DNA of 64,000 bases. Source: Halocaridina rubra. Lineage: Eukaryota > Arthropoda > Malacostraca > Decapoda > Atyidae. Made by a program: the position numbers and the translations under genes. Shown piece by piece: positions 28,223 through 39,977 of the stretch. The DNA is taken from the NCBI GenBank assembly GCA_037179515.1, contig JAXCGZ010000126.1, forward strand, positions 71,001-135,000, written 5' to 3'. The notes below the pieces were generated by a model, which worked only from the letters and a program-made list of their open reading frames with translations, ran no database searches and was not told the DNA's origin. Within the stretch, counting starts at the first letter, position 1, and every line of letters starts with the position of its first letter.

Positions 28223-28989
28223 TGACGTAACGTGACATTACCTAGGTGGTGTCCTGTGTGGGTAAGTTAGACAAAAGCTCTTTGTAAATTGTAGTGAGAG
28301 GGCAAGGTGTGTGTTTACAAAGAGATGACAGATTTGTAGCCCATCCCATTGGCCTCTCACACCTCTGTCTCCCTGATCGATGGAGGTAATAAACGTTTTC
28401 ACAGAGATGAGAGAGTTATAGCTTTAGTCCAATAGTATTTCACATTTCCGTGTTGTTTACACAAGGATCGATAGCCAGCCTCCACAATAAACTATACATT
28501 GCTCATACATATGTGTATACTCGGGAAAGATGTGTAGGTAGAAAGTATACATATAGGCACTTATGTTACAGTGTTCCTTGTACCAAACTGGCGTTCCTTT
28601 AGGCACGCCCCTCACACTATAGGCAATTGATTGTACTCCCCTTCTCTGGAAGCCTATTGGTGGAGGTGTGCTCAAGGATACCACGCCCTGCCATCTTTGT
28701 GATACAAAAGAGTCAACCCACGACTGAGCAAGTAAGAAGCAGTCGAGCAGTCAGAGTCTTGTGGGCATTTATATAAAATTAACATTTACATTAAGGGGAT
28801 GGGGGCATTGAGGCTTAGAAGAATCATGTAGTTTCTAAATAAACTAAGTGTTAAGTATCTTTGCATATCTATTATCACCTCACATGCTGTAGCTTTGGCC
28901 TGTTTGTGTAGAGAATATCTATACGACATTGGTGGCATACTGTGGAACAGAGCATTACAATTTCTGTTGGGGTATTCATCTATACGACA
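28223..28989 (+). repeat. 3' LTR of the degraded pol-less element
   Basis: It starts TGACGTAACGTGACATTACC after a purine tract and ends near TATACGACA. The order of blocks (CCACGCCCTGCCATC, GATGGGGGCATTGAGGC, then an AATAAA-like TAAATAAACT) parallels the 721-bp LTRs at 38544 and 44654. The end position is approximate. Confidence 0.55.
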
Positions 28990-30030
28990 TTTCAAATCTG
29001 AGCAGTACAGCGATTCGTAGCTACAATAACAGCAGAGCGAGTTAAATCGGAAGGAGAGGCTTGGTAAGATCGGTGTGCACAATTCCTGGCCTGGATAGCT
29101 ATGGAGCAGGCACGGTCAAACCAAGGTTTAGAGGGAGAGAAAGTTTTTGTATAAGAGGGATGTACGCCTCCATTGCCGCAGACATGAGCTTGGCAACTTT
29201 TAGAGCTACCTGAGTGGGCTTGCAGGACCGAAAGCAGTAGTCATCCCAAAGGAAGTCAAAGAGGGAGTTATGCAAATTTTCATGTTGGGTAAACTCAAAG
29301 TGCCAAAGGAGGTGCTGAGTAGGAGGGATTGCTGGAGGGGGAGCAAAAATGGAAAAGATTGAGATCATAGAGTGGTCAGATTTACCAAGAGGGGAAAGCA
29401 CAGAATAAGAGTAGTTTGAAGGGTTAGAAGTAAAAAATAGGTCAAGAGTGTTTGCTGCATGTTCGTGACGATCAGGAACACTAGTAGGATGTTTGATAAT
29501 TTGCTCCAGATCGTGAGTAATAGAGAAAGCAAGGGCCTCACTTCCTCCCACATCAGTGTGAGAAGATTGAAGCCACTCACTGTGGTGAACATTGAAGTCT
29601 CCAATGTAGAGAACTATGGTATGTCAGTGAGAAGATAGCAAGGACTCATGGCATGAGGACAGATATTCAAAGAAAGACACAAACTCGGTGGAGTTTGGAG
29701 AACAGTAGCAGAAGCAAAGAAAAATAGTGATAGTGGAGAGATAGACTTTTAGCCAGAGAACATCAAAGTGAGGAGATTCAAGGTCCATGAGCCTCGCAAC
29801 AGGAGTGTTAGTGTTGCAGTAGGCACAGGCCCAACCTTTGGAAAGAAAACGAGTACACAGATTATAGGGAGAGATTTGGAATGGGTCAGTGGAAGCATGT
29901 ATAGGCAGCTGGGTTTCAGATAGGAGGAGGAGGTTAGGGAGAAAAGAGCCCAAGTGCTGTTCCAAAGACAAAAGATTAGAGTTCAGCCCACGAATGTTAG
30001 AATAGTGAAGAATGAAAGAGGCAGATCTAT
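28985..30030 (-). pseudogene. Non-LTR retrotransposon endonuclease fragment
   Basis: The minus strand encodes NIRGLNSNLLSLEQHLGSFL, LLLLSETQLPIHAS, then, after a break near 29625, YIGDFNVHHSEWLQSSHTDV, NTLDLFFTSNPSNYSY and PLGKSDHSMISI. These are the SETQ, GDFN-H and SDH motifs of APE-type LINE endonucleases. After another frameshift near 29110 the sequence continues as KPWFDRACSIAIQARN. Reverse transcriptase is missing; the copy ends where the LTR at 28223-28989 begins. The clade is undetermined and differs from the CR1-like element at 11170. Confidence 0.82.
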
Positions 30031-30774
30031 TGGGAGGTATAAGGTTAAGGAGATTCTTCGCACCCCTCTATGCCGGGTACTTGGGGCCATTAGCTGTGGA
30101 CCTACACAGCAGGTTCACTTAAGGGTGGAAACGGGAATAAACTGAGAAATAATCACCAACTATTTGGTTACCTTATATTAGATATTATAGGCAGGAGTTT
30201 GAATTAATTTTGGTAAAAGCACTCTGTAATTCATGGTATGAATTTTCAACTCAGGCTGCCCAAAGAACTACTTTCTTAATGGTAAACTGCCGCACATCTA
30301 CATCCCCAGTGTTTGGACCATACAGTTGTCCTTATAATTAAAGTTTTTTTCCTGTCAAGTGACTGATCACTCTCAGACGTTTTTATTCAAATGAGACTAT
30401 ATCTCACCGAGTCTGAAAGATGGTCAAAAGTATAGTAATACAACTGATATAGCACAATTTTAACATGCCTTGCAAAGCATGAACTTCCAGCTGATTTATA
30501 GTGAGAAAAACCTTTAAAGAAGTAAGCTATAGCCAGCTTTCTACTCCCCTATCTGTTTAGACAGGTCTTACTATATGCAAAGAATATGCGAGAATTTGAA
30601 CCCCCATCACAAGAAATATTCCCTTTAGTTACATCATATCACTGCTGGTAATATTCAGGTGGAATTCTATTTCCCTTACATCAAGGATAATTACATTTGT
30701 GGTCTAACAAAGTCATCAATTTTGAAGTAAAAAATGGTTTTGATAAAACTGCGGATGGACACAAATTTCCTTAC
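30031..30774. other. Intron sequence near a PAICS exon
   Basis: Apart from the start of the LINE fragment, I see no repeat family or open frame that stands out. The donor (GTAAGG on minus) of the next exon is at 30769-30774. Confidence 0.5.
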
Positions 30775-30953
30775 CTTGTAGAATGTCTCCAATTTTGGTG
30801 GAGTGAACCTATACCCTTCACTAACACCAACGTGTCTTTTAAGGAAAGAACCAGTGGCTACTCTACGTGTAACCCACTCCAATGGAATCATATGACACTT
30901 GCGAGCCACATAGCTAGTCTCATTACAGAGTTTCACAAATGATGTTTTTATTC
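30775..30953 (-). CDS. PAICS: PAICS exon: SAICAR synthetase, substrate-binding part
   Basis: With one base from the previous exon it encodes 60 residues, beginning [20 protein letters not shown] and including [20 protein letters not shown] and [15 protein letters not shown]. The (V/I)P.EWV.R..ATGS(F/Y).KR segment is characteristic of SAICAR synthetase and contacts CAIR. The acceptor is CTTACAG (30954-30960 on plus) and the donor GTAAGG. The exon ends in phase 0 and joins DDENHD at 3039 across a 27,735-bp intron. Confidence 0.95.
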
Positions 30954-31433
30954 CTGTAAGGCAAAACATGTTAAATCAATATCATTACCGATTCATGAAC
31001 ACAAAACACATTCAAAACTGCTCCAGGAAGAGTGTTAACATGGTGGAATTCAGATGTGAACACTTTTTTTTGAAACATTCATAAGAATTTATTCACCAAG
31101 TCAATTTCTGCATGGGAAAACAAATTTATAACTAGTAGAGTTAAAACCATGATAGAGCAATATCTTTAAAAAAAAAAAAATTACTGAAGTCAACATTTTT
31201 TTTGATATATCAATAACCATAACCAACTCAGAGAAAGTAAAATTTCCTAAAAAAAACTCGCTCTTCGAAAACACATTAAAACTTGATATAGTACTGCCTG
31301 AAAAATAGTCCTAGGATACAGGCTGGTGCTGGATACAAGCTATAGAGGACAGTGTAAAAACTCAAGCTTAGCTAATCTACAGTGCTCCATCAAAAGTAAA
31401 AAAATAAATGAAAGGCACTTCTCTATACTCTAC
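30954..31433. other. PAICS intron, 480 bp
   Basis: AT-rich intron with A-runs. No repeat or gene is seen. Confidence 0.7.
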
Positions 31434-31631
31434 CTGCTTCTTGGAGAAAAGAGAAGACCTTTGCATTGGTGGCATTTGAGATGGCAGCTTTGCCTTCAAG
31501 GTCATGAGCTCTAGCACCATCACCAGCAGTAATGCGATCCTTATTGACCACCAAAACATGATTGGCATCTCCTGCAATATCATGGACAATTTTTGTTTTG
31601 CCTTCGATGACAATGGGGCCCTTGACTAAAT
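31434..31631 (-). CDS. PAICS: PAICS exon: N-terminal SAICAR synthetase
   Basis: The exon has 198 bases and encodes about 65 full codons: LVKGPIVIEGKTKIVHDI, then NKDRITAGDGARAHDLEGKA and AISNATNAKVFSFLQEA. The EGKTK loop binds ATP phosphate, and the ITAG(D/N)...DLEGKA block is the family signature. It begins with two bases of a codon split with an upstream exon and ends one base into Gly. The acceptor is TTTTCAG and the donor GTAGAG. No methionine start fits here, so a small first coding exon must lie upstream, beyond 31631; I could not find it by eye. Confidence 0.95.
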
Positions 31632-31725
31632 CTGAAAATTACGAGCAAATAAATACAAAATACACAGTTTACCCAACTACCATCATTATTTCCTTAAAAT
31701 AAAAAATTAAAAAATTAAATATTAA

Positions 31726-33081
<1,356 letters not shown>

Positions 33082-33412
33082 CACCTACTTCTCAGATTAA
33101 CGAGGAAATAGGTTCTAAGAAGTGACGAGTAAATGGAAAATCGCGTGAAAAAACTAGTAATTTTCCATAGGAAACAATGATAAAGGGCATAGCTCGCTCC
33201 ACAACCATCCATAGACACACTATAACAAACATATAAGATAAGTAAAACATATTTCATAAGTACATAACAAAGCAGAAAGACCTGTAGTTATTTATATTAA
33301 CATGCAAATAGTGTACAGTATATAGGATATACTGAGTTACTGTACAGTAAACAAATTAATGCACTCTATTATGCGGTTGGCAACAGGATTACACTGGGAC
33401 GTGCATGGTGGC

Positions 33413-33557
33413 CAGTGTTGCCAGATAAAGCGGATATTTTTATTTTCAAATGTATGGTACATTTTAAGATATATATTACTTACAAGATGGTAGTACTGTA
33501 ATTTAAATAAAAATGTACTTCATCTTTAAGATACTTGAGATACCTTACCAGCTTACA
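33413..33557. mobile_element. Truncated copy of the hAT-type MITE
   Basis: It begins CAGTGTTGCCAGATAAAGCG after ATGGTGGC and matches, in inverse orientation, the first ~145 bp of the complete MITE at 37818-38015. The other terminus is lost. Confidence 0.75.
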
Positions 33558-34755
33558 TGTATATCAGCTGATGCACCCTCGCACGCTATTTCCCTAATGA
33601 TGTTATATCGAAAGTATGTTTGCTGTTTGTTCTTAAGGCTTTTTTTTCCATTATCTTCATAATATCCGATTACATTAAGCGGTAGAAGAGGAGGAGGATG
33701 CGGGAGAACGAACTTCTATTGGCAAACGTTTTGTCACACTTCCATATCAGCTGATGCATCCTCGCACCCTCTTACCCTCACGACATTATATCGAAAATTT
33801 GTTTGCTGTTTGTTCTTAATGCTTTTTTAAAATTTACTATGTAATATTCGATCGCATTAAGCGGTAGAAGAGGAGGATGTGGGAGAATAAACCTCTATCG
33901 CCAAAAGTTTTGCTACTTCCGTATCAGTTGATGCACCCTCGCACGCTATTTCCATGATGATGTTATATTGAAAATATGTTTGCTGTTTGTTCTTAATGAT
34001 TGTTTTCAATTTTGTTCATAATATCCAATGGCATTAAGCAGCAGAAAAGGAGGAGGATAGCGGAAAAGTGCCTCCGAGGCAGTTGATTTTTTACTAAAAT
34101 GAATTTTTTGTTTCGAATTTTTTTGCATGGGCGTTATTCGCGAATTTCGTACTTTTTAACTATTTTTTTGAGGGGCGTTATTGCAATTTGGCGGTTAAAA
34201 AAAACGTGGAAAAAAGGAACAAGTTGTATTGCATTTAATTTTCCCCGCTATACGTTTTCTTTGTAACGAATTGTATAGTTTTCTTTTTCTCTCAGCTGAC
34301 TTTGTTTATGTTTAGATTTCGTGCAACACGGTCGATATGTAAAGAAGATAGAATAATGTTTAGAACAAAGGAATATTTATACTATAATCTTAAAAATTAG
34401 ATAAACCCCAAATAGAGTGAGTAAATAAATACAGAAGCGGCAAAACGTTTGCCGATAGAGGTTCTTTTTCCCGCATCCTCCTCCTCTTCTACCACTTAAT
34501 GTTAACGAATATTAAGAAGAAAATTTTAAAAAAAGCACTAACAACAAACAGCAAACACCTTTCGATATAATATCGTCAGGGAAATAGCGTGTGAGTGTGC
34601 ATCAGCTGATAAGGAGGCAGCAAAACGTTTTCATCCTCGTGCTCACCGCCACCATGCATGTCCCAGTGTACTGTATGCCTGTTGCCCACCGCATAATAGA
34701 GTACAGTACCCTATGTTAATTTCTTACTGTACAGTAAATCTCAATATCTTTTGTA

Positions 34756-36145
34756 CAGTGATCCTTCGCTGGATCGCGTTTCTTGGCTCGTGTTTTCACT
34801 GTACCACGTTTTTTTTTTTTTTTTTTTGGCAAATTATTATTTTTTTGGGGGGTATATGCAAAAATATTAAAATATTAAAAAAATAAAAATTTTCAGTATT
34901 TTCATTTTTTTTATTGTAAAAAACATATTTCATTATCTAATTGATAAAAAAAATTTTATTTCCCAGCCTACGAATAATAAAACAGTAAAAAACATAAATT
35001 TAGATATACGTACGTACAGGATAACTCACCGTATTGCATCATGCGAAATAGTGTCCGATAGCGTACATTGTATTGGGGTTGCAGCTACGTGAGCTAGCAT
35101 ATATATTTATATTTCCAGTAGTTTCATGATTTTATTGATAAAAAAACGTATGTCTTAGCCTAAGAATAATAAAACAGTAAAAAATAGTAAAAAACATAAA
35201 TACTAACAGTATTGCACCACGTAAAATACGATACCGGTATCAGCGTTTCGGAAACACAAAGGCTCTCACCAACGTGACCTAGTGAATTTTAAAATTTTCA
35301 TTATTTTATTGATAAAACTAAGTATTTCCTAGGCTAAGGATAATAAAACAGTAAAAATAGTAAAAAACATATATACAGTACTAACAGTATTGCACCATGT
35401 AAAATACGATACCTGTATCACGTTCGGAAAACGCAAAGGCTCTCACCTACGCGACCTAGTGAATATTAAAATTTTCATTATTTTATTGATAAAACAAGTA
35501 TTTCCGAGCCTAAGAATAATAAAACAGCAAAAAATAATAAAAAACATAAATACTAACAGTATTGCACCATGTACAATACGATACCGCTATCAGCGTTTCG
35601 GAAAACGAAAAGGCTCTCACCTACGTTGCATGCTGTTATTTATAAAGTAAAGGGTGTTTTTTTAACAGTGCAGGGAGGGTTTATACAGTACGTAAACGTA
35701 AAAATTATTGTAAAATACCTATGTACATGAGTATGTCACGTCATCATCACCTCATTCACGGTTAGTTTTCCTATCACTTTCATAAAAATTTAAGTTGCTT
35801 GCTGTTATTTATAAAGCAAAGGGTGTTTTTTTTAACAGTGCAGGGAGGGTTTATACAGTACGTAAACGTAAAAATAATTGTAAAATACCTATGTACATGA
35901 GTATGACATGTAATTACCACTTCATTCACCGTAATTTTATCTATCACTTTCATATAAATTTACGTTGCATGCTGTTATTTATGAAGTAAAGGATGGCTTG
36001 TTAACAGTACAGGGAGGGTTTATACAGTGTAAACGTAAAAATAAATTAAAATATCTATGTACATATAGGCTGATCCTACTCTGCGATATTCCTGTCTCGC
36101 GCCGGGTCCCGGAACTGAACCCTCGCGATAATGGAAGGAACACTG
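34756..36145 (+). mobile_element. Tigger deletion derivative lacking coding sequence
   Basis: The left end is CAGTGATCCTTCGCTGGATC and the right end ATAATGGAAGGAACACTG. It contains the ~170-bp array (34860-35620) directly joined to the ~160-bp 3' array (35620-36060) near CACCTACGTTGCATGCTG, with the transposase gene fully deleted. Confidence 0.78.
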
Positions 36146-37817
36146 TATACTCTTAAAAATAGATACAGGGCTTTCTGCTTTGTTATGTACTTATAAAATA
36201 TGTTTTTACTTATCTTATATCTTTGGCATGCTGTGTCTATGTAAGGTTGTGGAATGTATCTATGCCCTTTATCATTGTTTCCTATGCAAATTTTTTTTTT
36301 TTTTACGCTAATTTCAATTTACCCGTCACTTCTGAGAACCTATCTTTGCATTATTCCAAGAACAAGGTGTATTAATATTAACATGCAAATAGTGTACAGT
36401 ATAAAAGATATACAGATTTACTGTACAGTAAACAAGTTAATGCACTCTATTATGCGGTGGGCAACAGGCATACACTGGGACATGCATGGTGGCGGGGAGC
36501 ACGAGGATGCAAACGTTTTCCTGCCTCCGTATCAGCTGATGCACCCTCGCACGCTATTTCCCTGACGTTATTATATCGAAAGTTTGCTTGCTGTTTGTTC
36601 TTAATGCTTTTTTTCCATTATCTTCATAATATTGATCGCATTAAGTGGGAGAAGAGGAGGAGGATGAGGGAGAACGAACCCCTATTGGCAAACGTTTTGC
36701 CGCTTCCGTATTAGCTGATGCTTATCACTATTCAGGCACAATATTTTACTCATAAAATATTTATTTACTAATTCTATTTGGGGCTTATCTAGTTTTCAAG
36801 ATTATAGTATGAATTATTAATATTCCTTGGTTCTAAACAAAATTCTATCTTTTTTACATATCGACCGTGCTGCACGAAATCTAAACGTAAACAAAGTCAG
36901 CTGAGAGAAAGAGAAAACTATACAATTCGTTACAAAGAAAACGTATATCAGGGAAACCCAAATGAAATATATATATTCTCTACAGGCTATTTCCCTGACG
37001 ATATTATATCGAAAGTTTGCTTGCTGTTTGTTCTTAATGCTTTTTTTCAATTTTCTTCATAATATTCAATCGTAAAAGCTGATGCACCCACGCACGCTAT
37101 TTCCCTGACGATATTATATCGAAAATTTGTTTGCTGTTTGTTTTGAAAAAAGCATTAAGAACAAACAGCAAACATATTTTCAATATAAAATCGTCAGGGA
37201 AATATCGTGTGAGGGTGATCAGCTGATACGGAAGTAGCAAAACGTTTGCTGATAGAGGTTCGTTCTCCCGCATCCTACTCCTCTTCTACCGCTTAATGCA
37301 ATCGGATATTATGAAGAAAATTGAAAAAAAGCATTAAGAACAAACAGCAAACATATTTTCAATATAATATCATCAGGGAAATAGCGTGTGAGGGTGATGA
37401 AGGTGCATCAGCTGATACAGAAGTAGCAAAACGTTTGCCGATAGAGGTTCGTCCTCCCGCATCCTACTCCTCTTCTACCGCTTAATGCGATTGGATAATA
37501 TGAAGAAAATTGAAAAAAGCATTAAGAACAAACAGCAAACATATTTTCAATATAATATCGTCAGGGAAATAGCGTGTGAGGGTGCATCAGCTGATACGGA
37601 AGTAGCAAAACGTTTGCCGATAGAGGCTCATTCTCCCACATCCTACTCCTCTTCTGCCGCTTAATGCGATCGAATATTATAAAGAAAATAGAAAATAAGC
37701 ATTAAGAACAAACAGGAAACATACTTTTGATATATCGTCAGGGAAATAGCGCGCGAGGGTTCATCAGCTGATACAGAAGTGACAAAACGTTTGCATCCTC
37801 GTCCTCACCGCCACCAT

Positions 37818-38015
37818 CAGTGTTGCCAGAATATATGAATGAGAGAAATGATAAATATAAAAAATATACATGTAAGCTGGCAAGTTATTTCAAGTATCTT
37901 AAAGATGAAGTACATTTTTATTTAAATTACAGTACTACCATCTTGTAATTAATATATATCTTAAAATGTACCATACATTTGAAAACAAAAACATCCGCTT
38001 AATCTGGCAACACTG
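37818..38015. mobile_element. hAT-type MITE, 198 bp, complete
   Basis: Terminal inverted repeats CAGTGTTGCCAGA and TCTGGCAACACTG, with an 8-bp target duplication GCCACCAT at 37810-37817 and 38016-38023. The 8-bp duplication is diagnostic of hAT-superfamily transposition. No coding capacity. Confidence 0.88.
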
Positions 38016-38348
38016 GCCACCATGCACATCCCAGTGTAAGCCTGTTGCCAACCACATAATAGAGTGCATTAATTCGTTTACTGCACAGTAAATCTGCATA
38101 TCTTTTATAAAGTACACTATTTGCATGTTAATATAAATAACTGTACGTCTTTCTGCTTTGTTATGTACTTATAAAATATGTTTTACTTTTCTTATATCTT
38201 TGGCATAGTGTGTCTATGGACGGTTGTGGAACGAGCTATGCCCTTTATCATTGTTTCCTATGGAAAATGACTCGTTTTTTCATGCGATTTTCCATTTACC
38301 CATCACTTTTGAGAACCCACCTCCGCGTTATTCTGAGAACTAGGTGTA

Positions 38349-38543
38349 GTCTTCATATGATAATTGCAATATTTTGAAGAGATAAAGATATTAACAATTT
38401 TGAGAAGCTTATCTAAAGATAATTATTGTTACTAATTATTCATTGTCTTGAAGTTTATAATTACGATTTTGCTAATTTAGATAATCTGTAAATTAAAATA
38501 ATGATATTTAAACTCCTTTTATATCACTTAAGAAAGGATAATC
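38349..38543 (+). mobile_element. Older pol-less LTR element, left part
   Basis: The sequence resembles the interior of the young LTR element near 41840-42020 (AAGGATTCT/TTATCTA-GATAA pattern, then CTCCTTTTATATCACTTAAG). It ends at AATC, the target duplication of the young element. It continues at 45375. Confidence 0.5.
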
Positions 38544-38918
38544 TGTCGTATGACTTCCGCCATGCTGAAGCCAGAATCTGAAACTTGTAACAGATCTTGA
38601 GCGGAAACGGTTGGTCGAGGGCACGGATATTTTATTACAATGTTTGTAGAAAGTGCCAAGGAGATATATGACCGGAACCGTGAGACTTAGGATCTGGCAT
38701 TGAGAAGGGCAAGAAAGGACAGGAAGTTAGCCATTTCCTAAACCTCAAGAAATATAAACAGGTGTTTCGTACGCAGGTACACGCCCAGGAGAGATGCCCA
38801 ATAACTCCTCCCCGGAAGTAGGTGGGATTCCACTTTGAACCTGGCGCTGATTAGCTGGACTAGATCTGACTGATTTCATTGGAGAATTGGATGTTAAGCC
38901 ACGCCCTGCCCCTGGGGG

Positions 38919-38927
38919 TATTTAAAG
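38919..38927 (+). promoter_or_regulatory. LTR TATA box candidate
   Basis: TATTTAAAG lies about 130 bp upstream of the AATAAA signal in the 5' LTR. Transcription would begin about 30 bp downstream, near CAGGGCAGGGACAG. The identical site in the 3' LTR is at 45029-45037. Confidence 0.55.
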
Positions 38928-39048
38928 AGCCACCCAGGGCAGGGACAGTTAGTTAGAACCTTGCCAGGGGCACGAATAGATCATAGATTGTGATAGTCAT
39001 AGGGTGGGGGCATTGGGGCATTGAGGCGTCGGATGTGTTGTACTCTAG

Positions 39049-39054
39049 AATAAA
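39049..39054 (+). promoter_or_regulatory. LTR polyadenylation signal candidate
   Basis: AATAAA within CTAGAATAAATATAAG. In the 3' LTR the same motif would serve 3' end formation of the element RNA. Confidence 0.5.
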
Positions 39055-39395
39055 TATAAGTAAAGGAACTACTGCTTGTCCATTCTTACCTTGTACCCAT
39101 CAGGTACTAATATTTATAACCTAATAAACCACGCTACCATAATTATAAGTTTATATACGTAGGAGGAAAAGCCCTACGTCAGTGGTGTCATTAGATGGGA
39201 TAAACAAAACCAATACGTCAGTGGTGACGCTCGGTGAGATGGAATAATAAAAACCTCCACGTCAGTGGTGGCAGTGCGGTACGATCATCACGCCTGGAAT
39301 ACATACAAAGAGACTCTCATATCAGAAGAAACCAGTGCAAAGAAAAGAAAATAAGAACGGCAAAAGCAGAAATCCAACATCTCCCAATTCAAGAA

Positions 39396-39977
39396 ATGAG
39401 TGACGAGGCCAAACACCGGAGAATTCTCGAACTGGAGGAGCACGTGTGGCGCCTACAAACTCCTGCCGACGCCGCTCCGTCGAGAAGGAACTTGGCCGAC
39501 GCCGACAGTGAAACCGACGCCTCAAACATCGACGAACAGCTGGCCGCTCCGAACCCCGTGGTGAGACAGGGAACGCAGCAGGCCCAGCCCCCACCCTGTG
39601 CCCTGGTTGTAAAGACGCCTCGAGTCAAGAATTCACTTTTATACCTCGACGGCGCAAATATAAAAGACCGCGAATGTCCGTCCATAATTCCCGCGACCGA
39701 CTTCCTGAAATACTTGGGTCTGCGGATGAGAAGTGACGAGTGGTCAAATAGAGAATATTATAAAACTTTGAAGGAACTATTTCTAAGATATTTCTTAGTA
39801 AGCCGAAGTGTGACCGGAGCATTGAGTGAAAATGCCCATTACAAGAGGTATAAGTTGCCGGATCCGACCAAGAAGACGGCGATTCGACGATTTTACTCGA
39901 AGAGAAGAAGGAAAACCCGCTCCTTCCTTGCCTTCTGCCACGAAGTTTTCCAGGACCACCTCCTTAAAATAAGCTAA
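39396..39977 (+). CDS. LTR-element ORF, coiled-coil plus possible BEN-like domain
   Basis: The frame is open from 39234, inside the LTR, but ATG 39396 (MSDEAKHRRILELEEHVWRL) is the likelier start because it follows the LTR and primer-site region. It gives 193 residues: a short N-terminal helix (about 1-22), a polar low-complexity stretch (about 25-70), then a folded-looking C-terminal part (about 80-193). That part contains IIPATDFLKYLGLRM, YYKTLKELFLRYFLVSRSVT and LPDPTKKTAIRRFYSKRRRK. The spacing of LxELF, the S-VTG turn and (L)DP-K--AI--F resembles BEN DNA-binding domains; this is an inference by eye. It lacks zinc knuckles and does not look like a normal gag. GC content is higher than in the neighbours. 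It could also be a captured host exon or an unrelated gag-like protein. Confidence 0.55.
   Translation: MSDEAKHRRILELEEHVWRLQTPADAAPSRRNLADADSETDASNIDEQLAAPNPVVRQGTQQAQPPPCALVVKTPRVKNSLLYLDGANIKDRECPSIIPATDFLKYLGLRMRSDEWSNREYYKTLKELFLRYFLVSRSVTGALSENAHYKRYKLPDPTKKTAIRRFYSKRRRKTRSFLAFCHEVFQDHLLKIS

Larger units (their letters stand above)
33082..38346. mobile_element. CACCTAGTTC-family element with long inverted arms
   Basis: It starts CACCTACTTCTCAG at 33082 and ends CTGAGAACTAGGTG at 38346 with TA outside. The outer ~475-530 bp (33082-33557 and 37818-38346) are reverse complements, including AACAATGATAAAGGGCATAG and a hAT-type MITE at the same site in both arms. The interior holds ~180-bp monomers in both orientations, a Tigger derivative (34756-36145) and other family ends near 34230 and 36369, so the history is nested and not fully resolved. 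Confidence 0.6.
38544..39264 (+). repeat. 5' LTR
   Basis: 721-bp direct repeat partner of 44654-45374, with TG...CA termini. A TATA-like TATTTAAAG lies at 38919-38927 in a GC-rich context, and AATAAA at 39049-39054, in the order expected for U3-R-U5. Confidence 0.9.
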
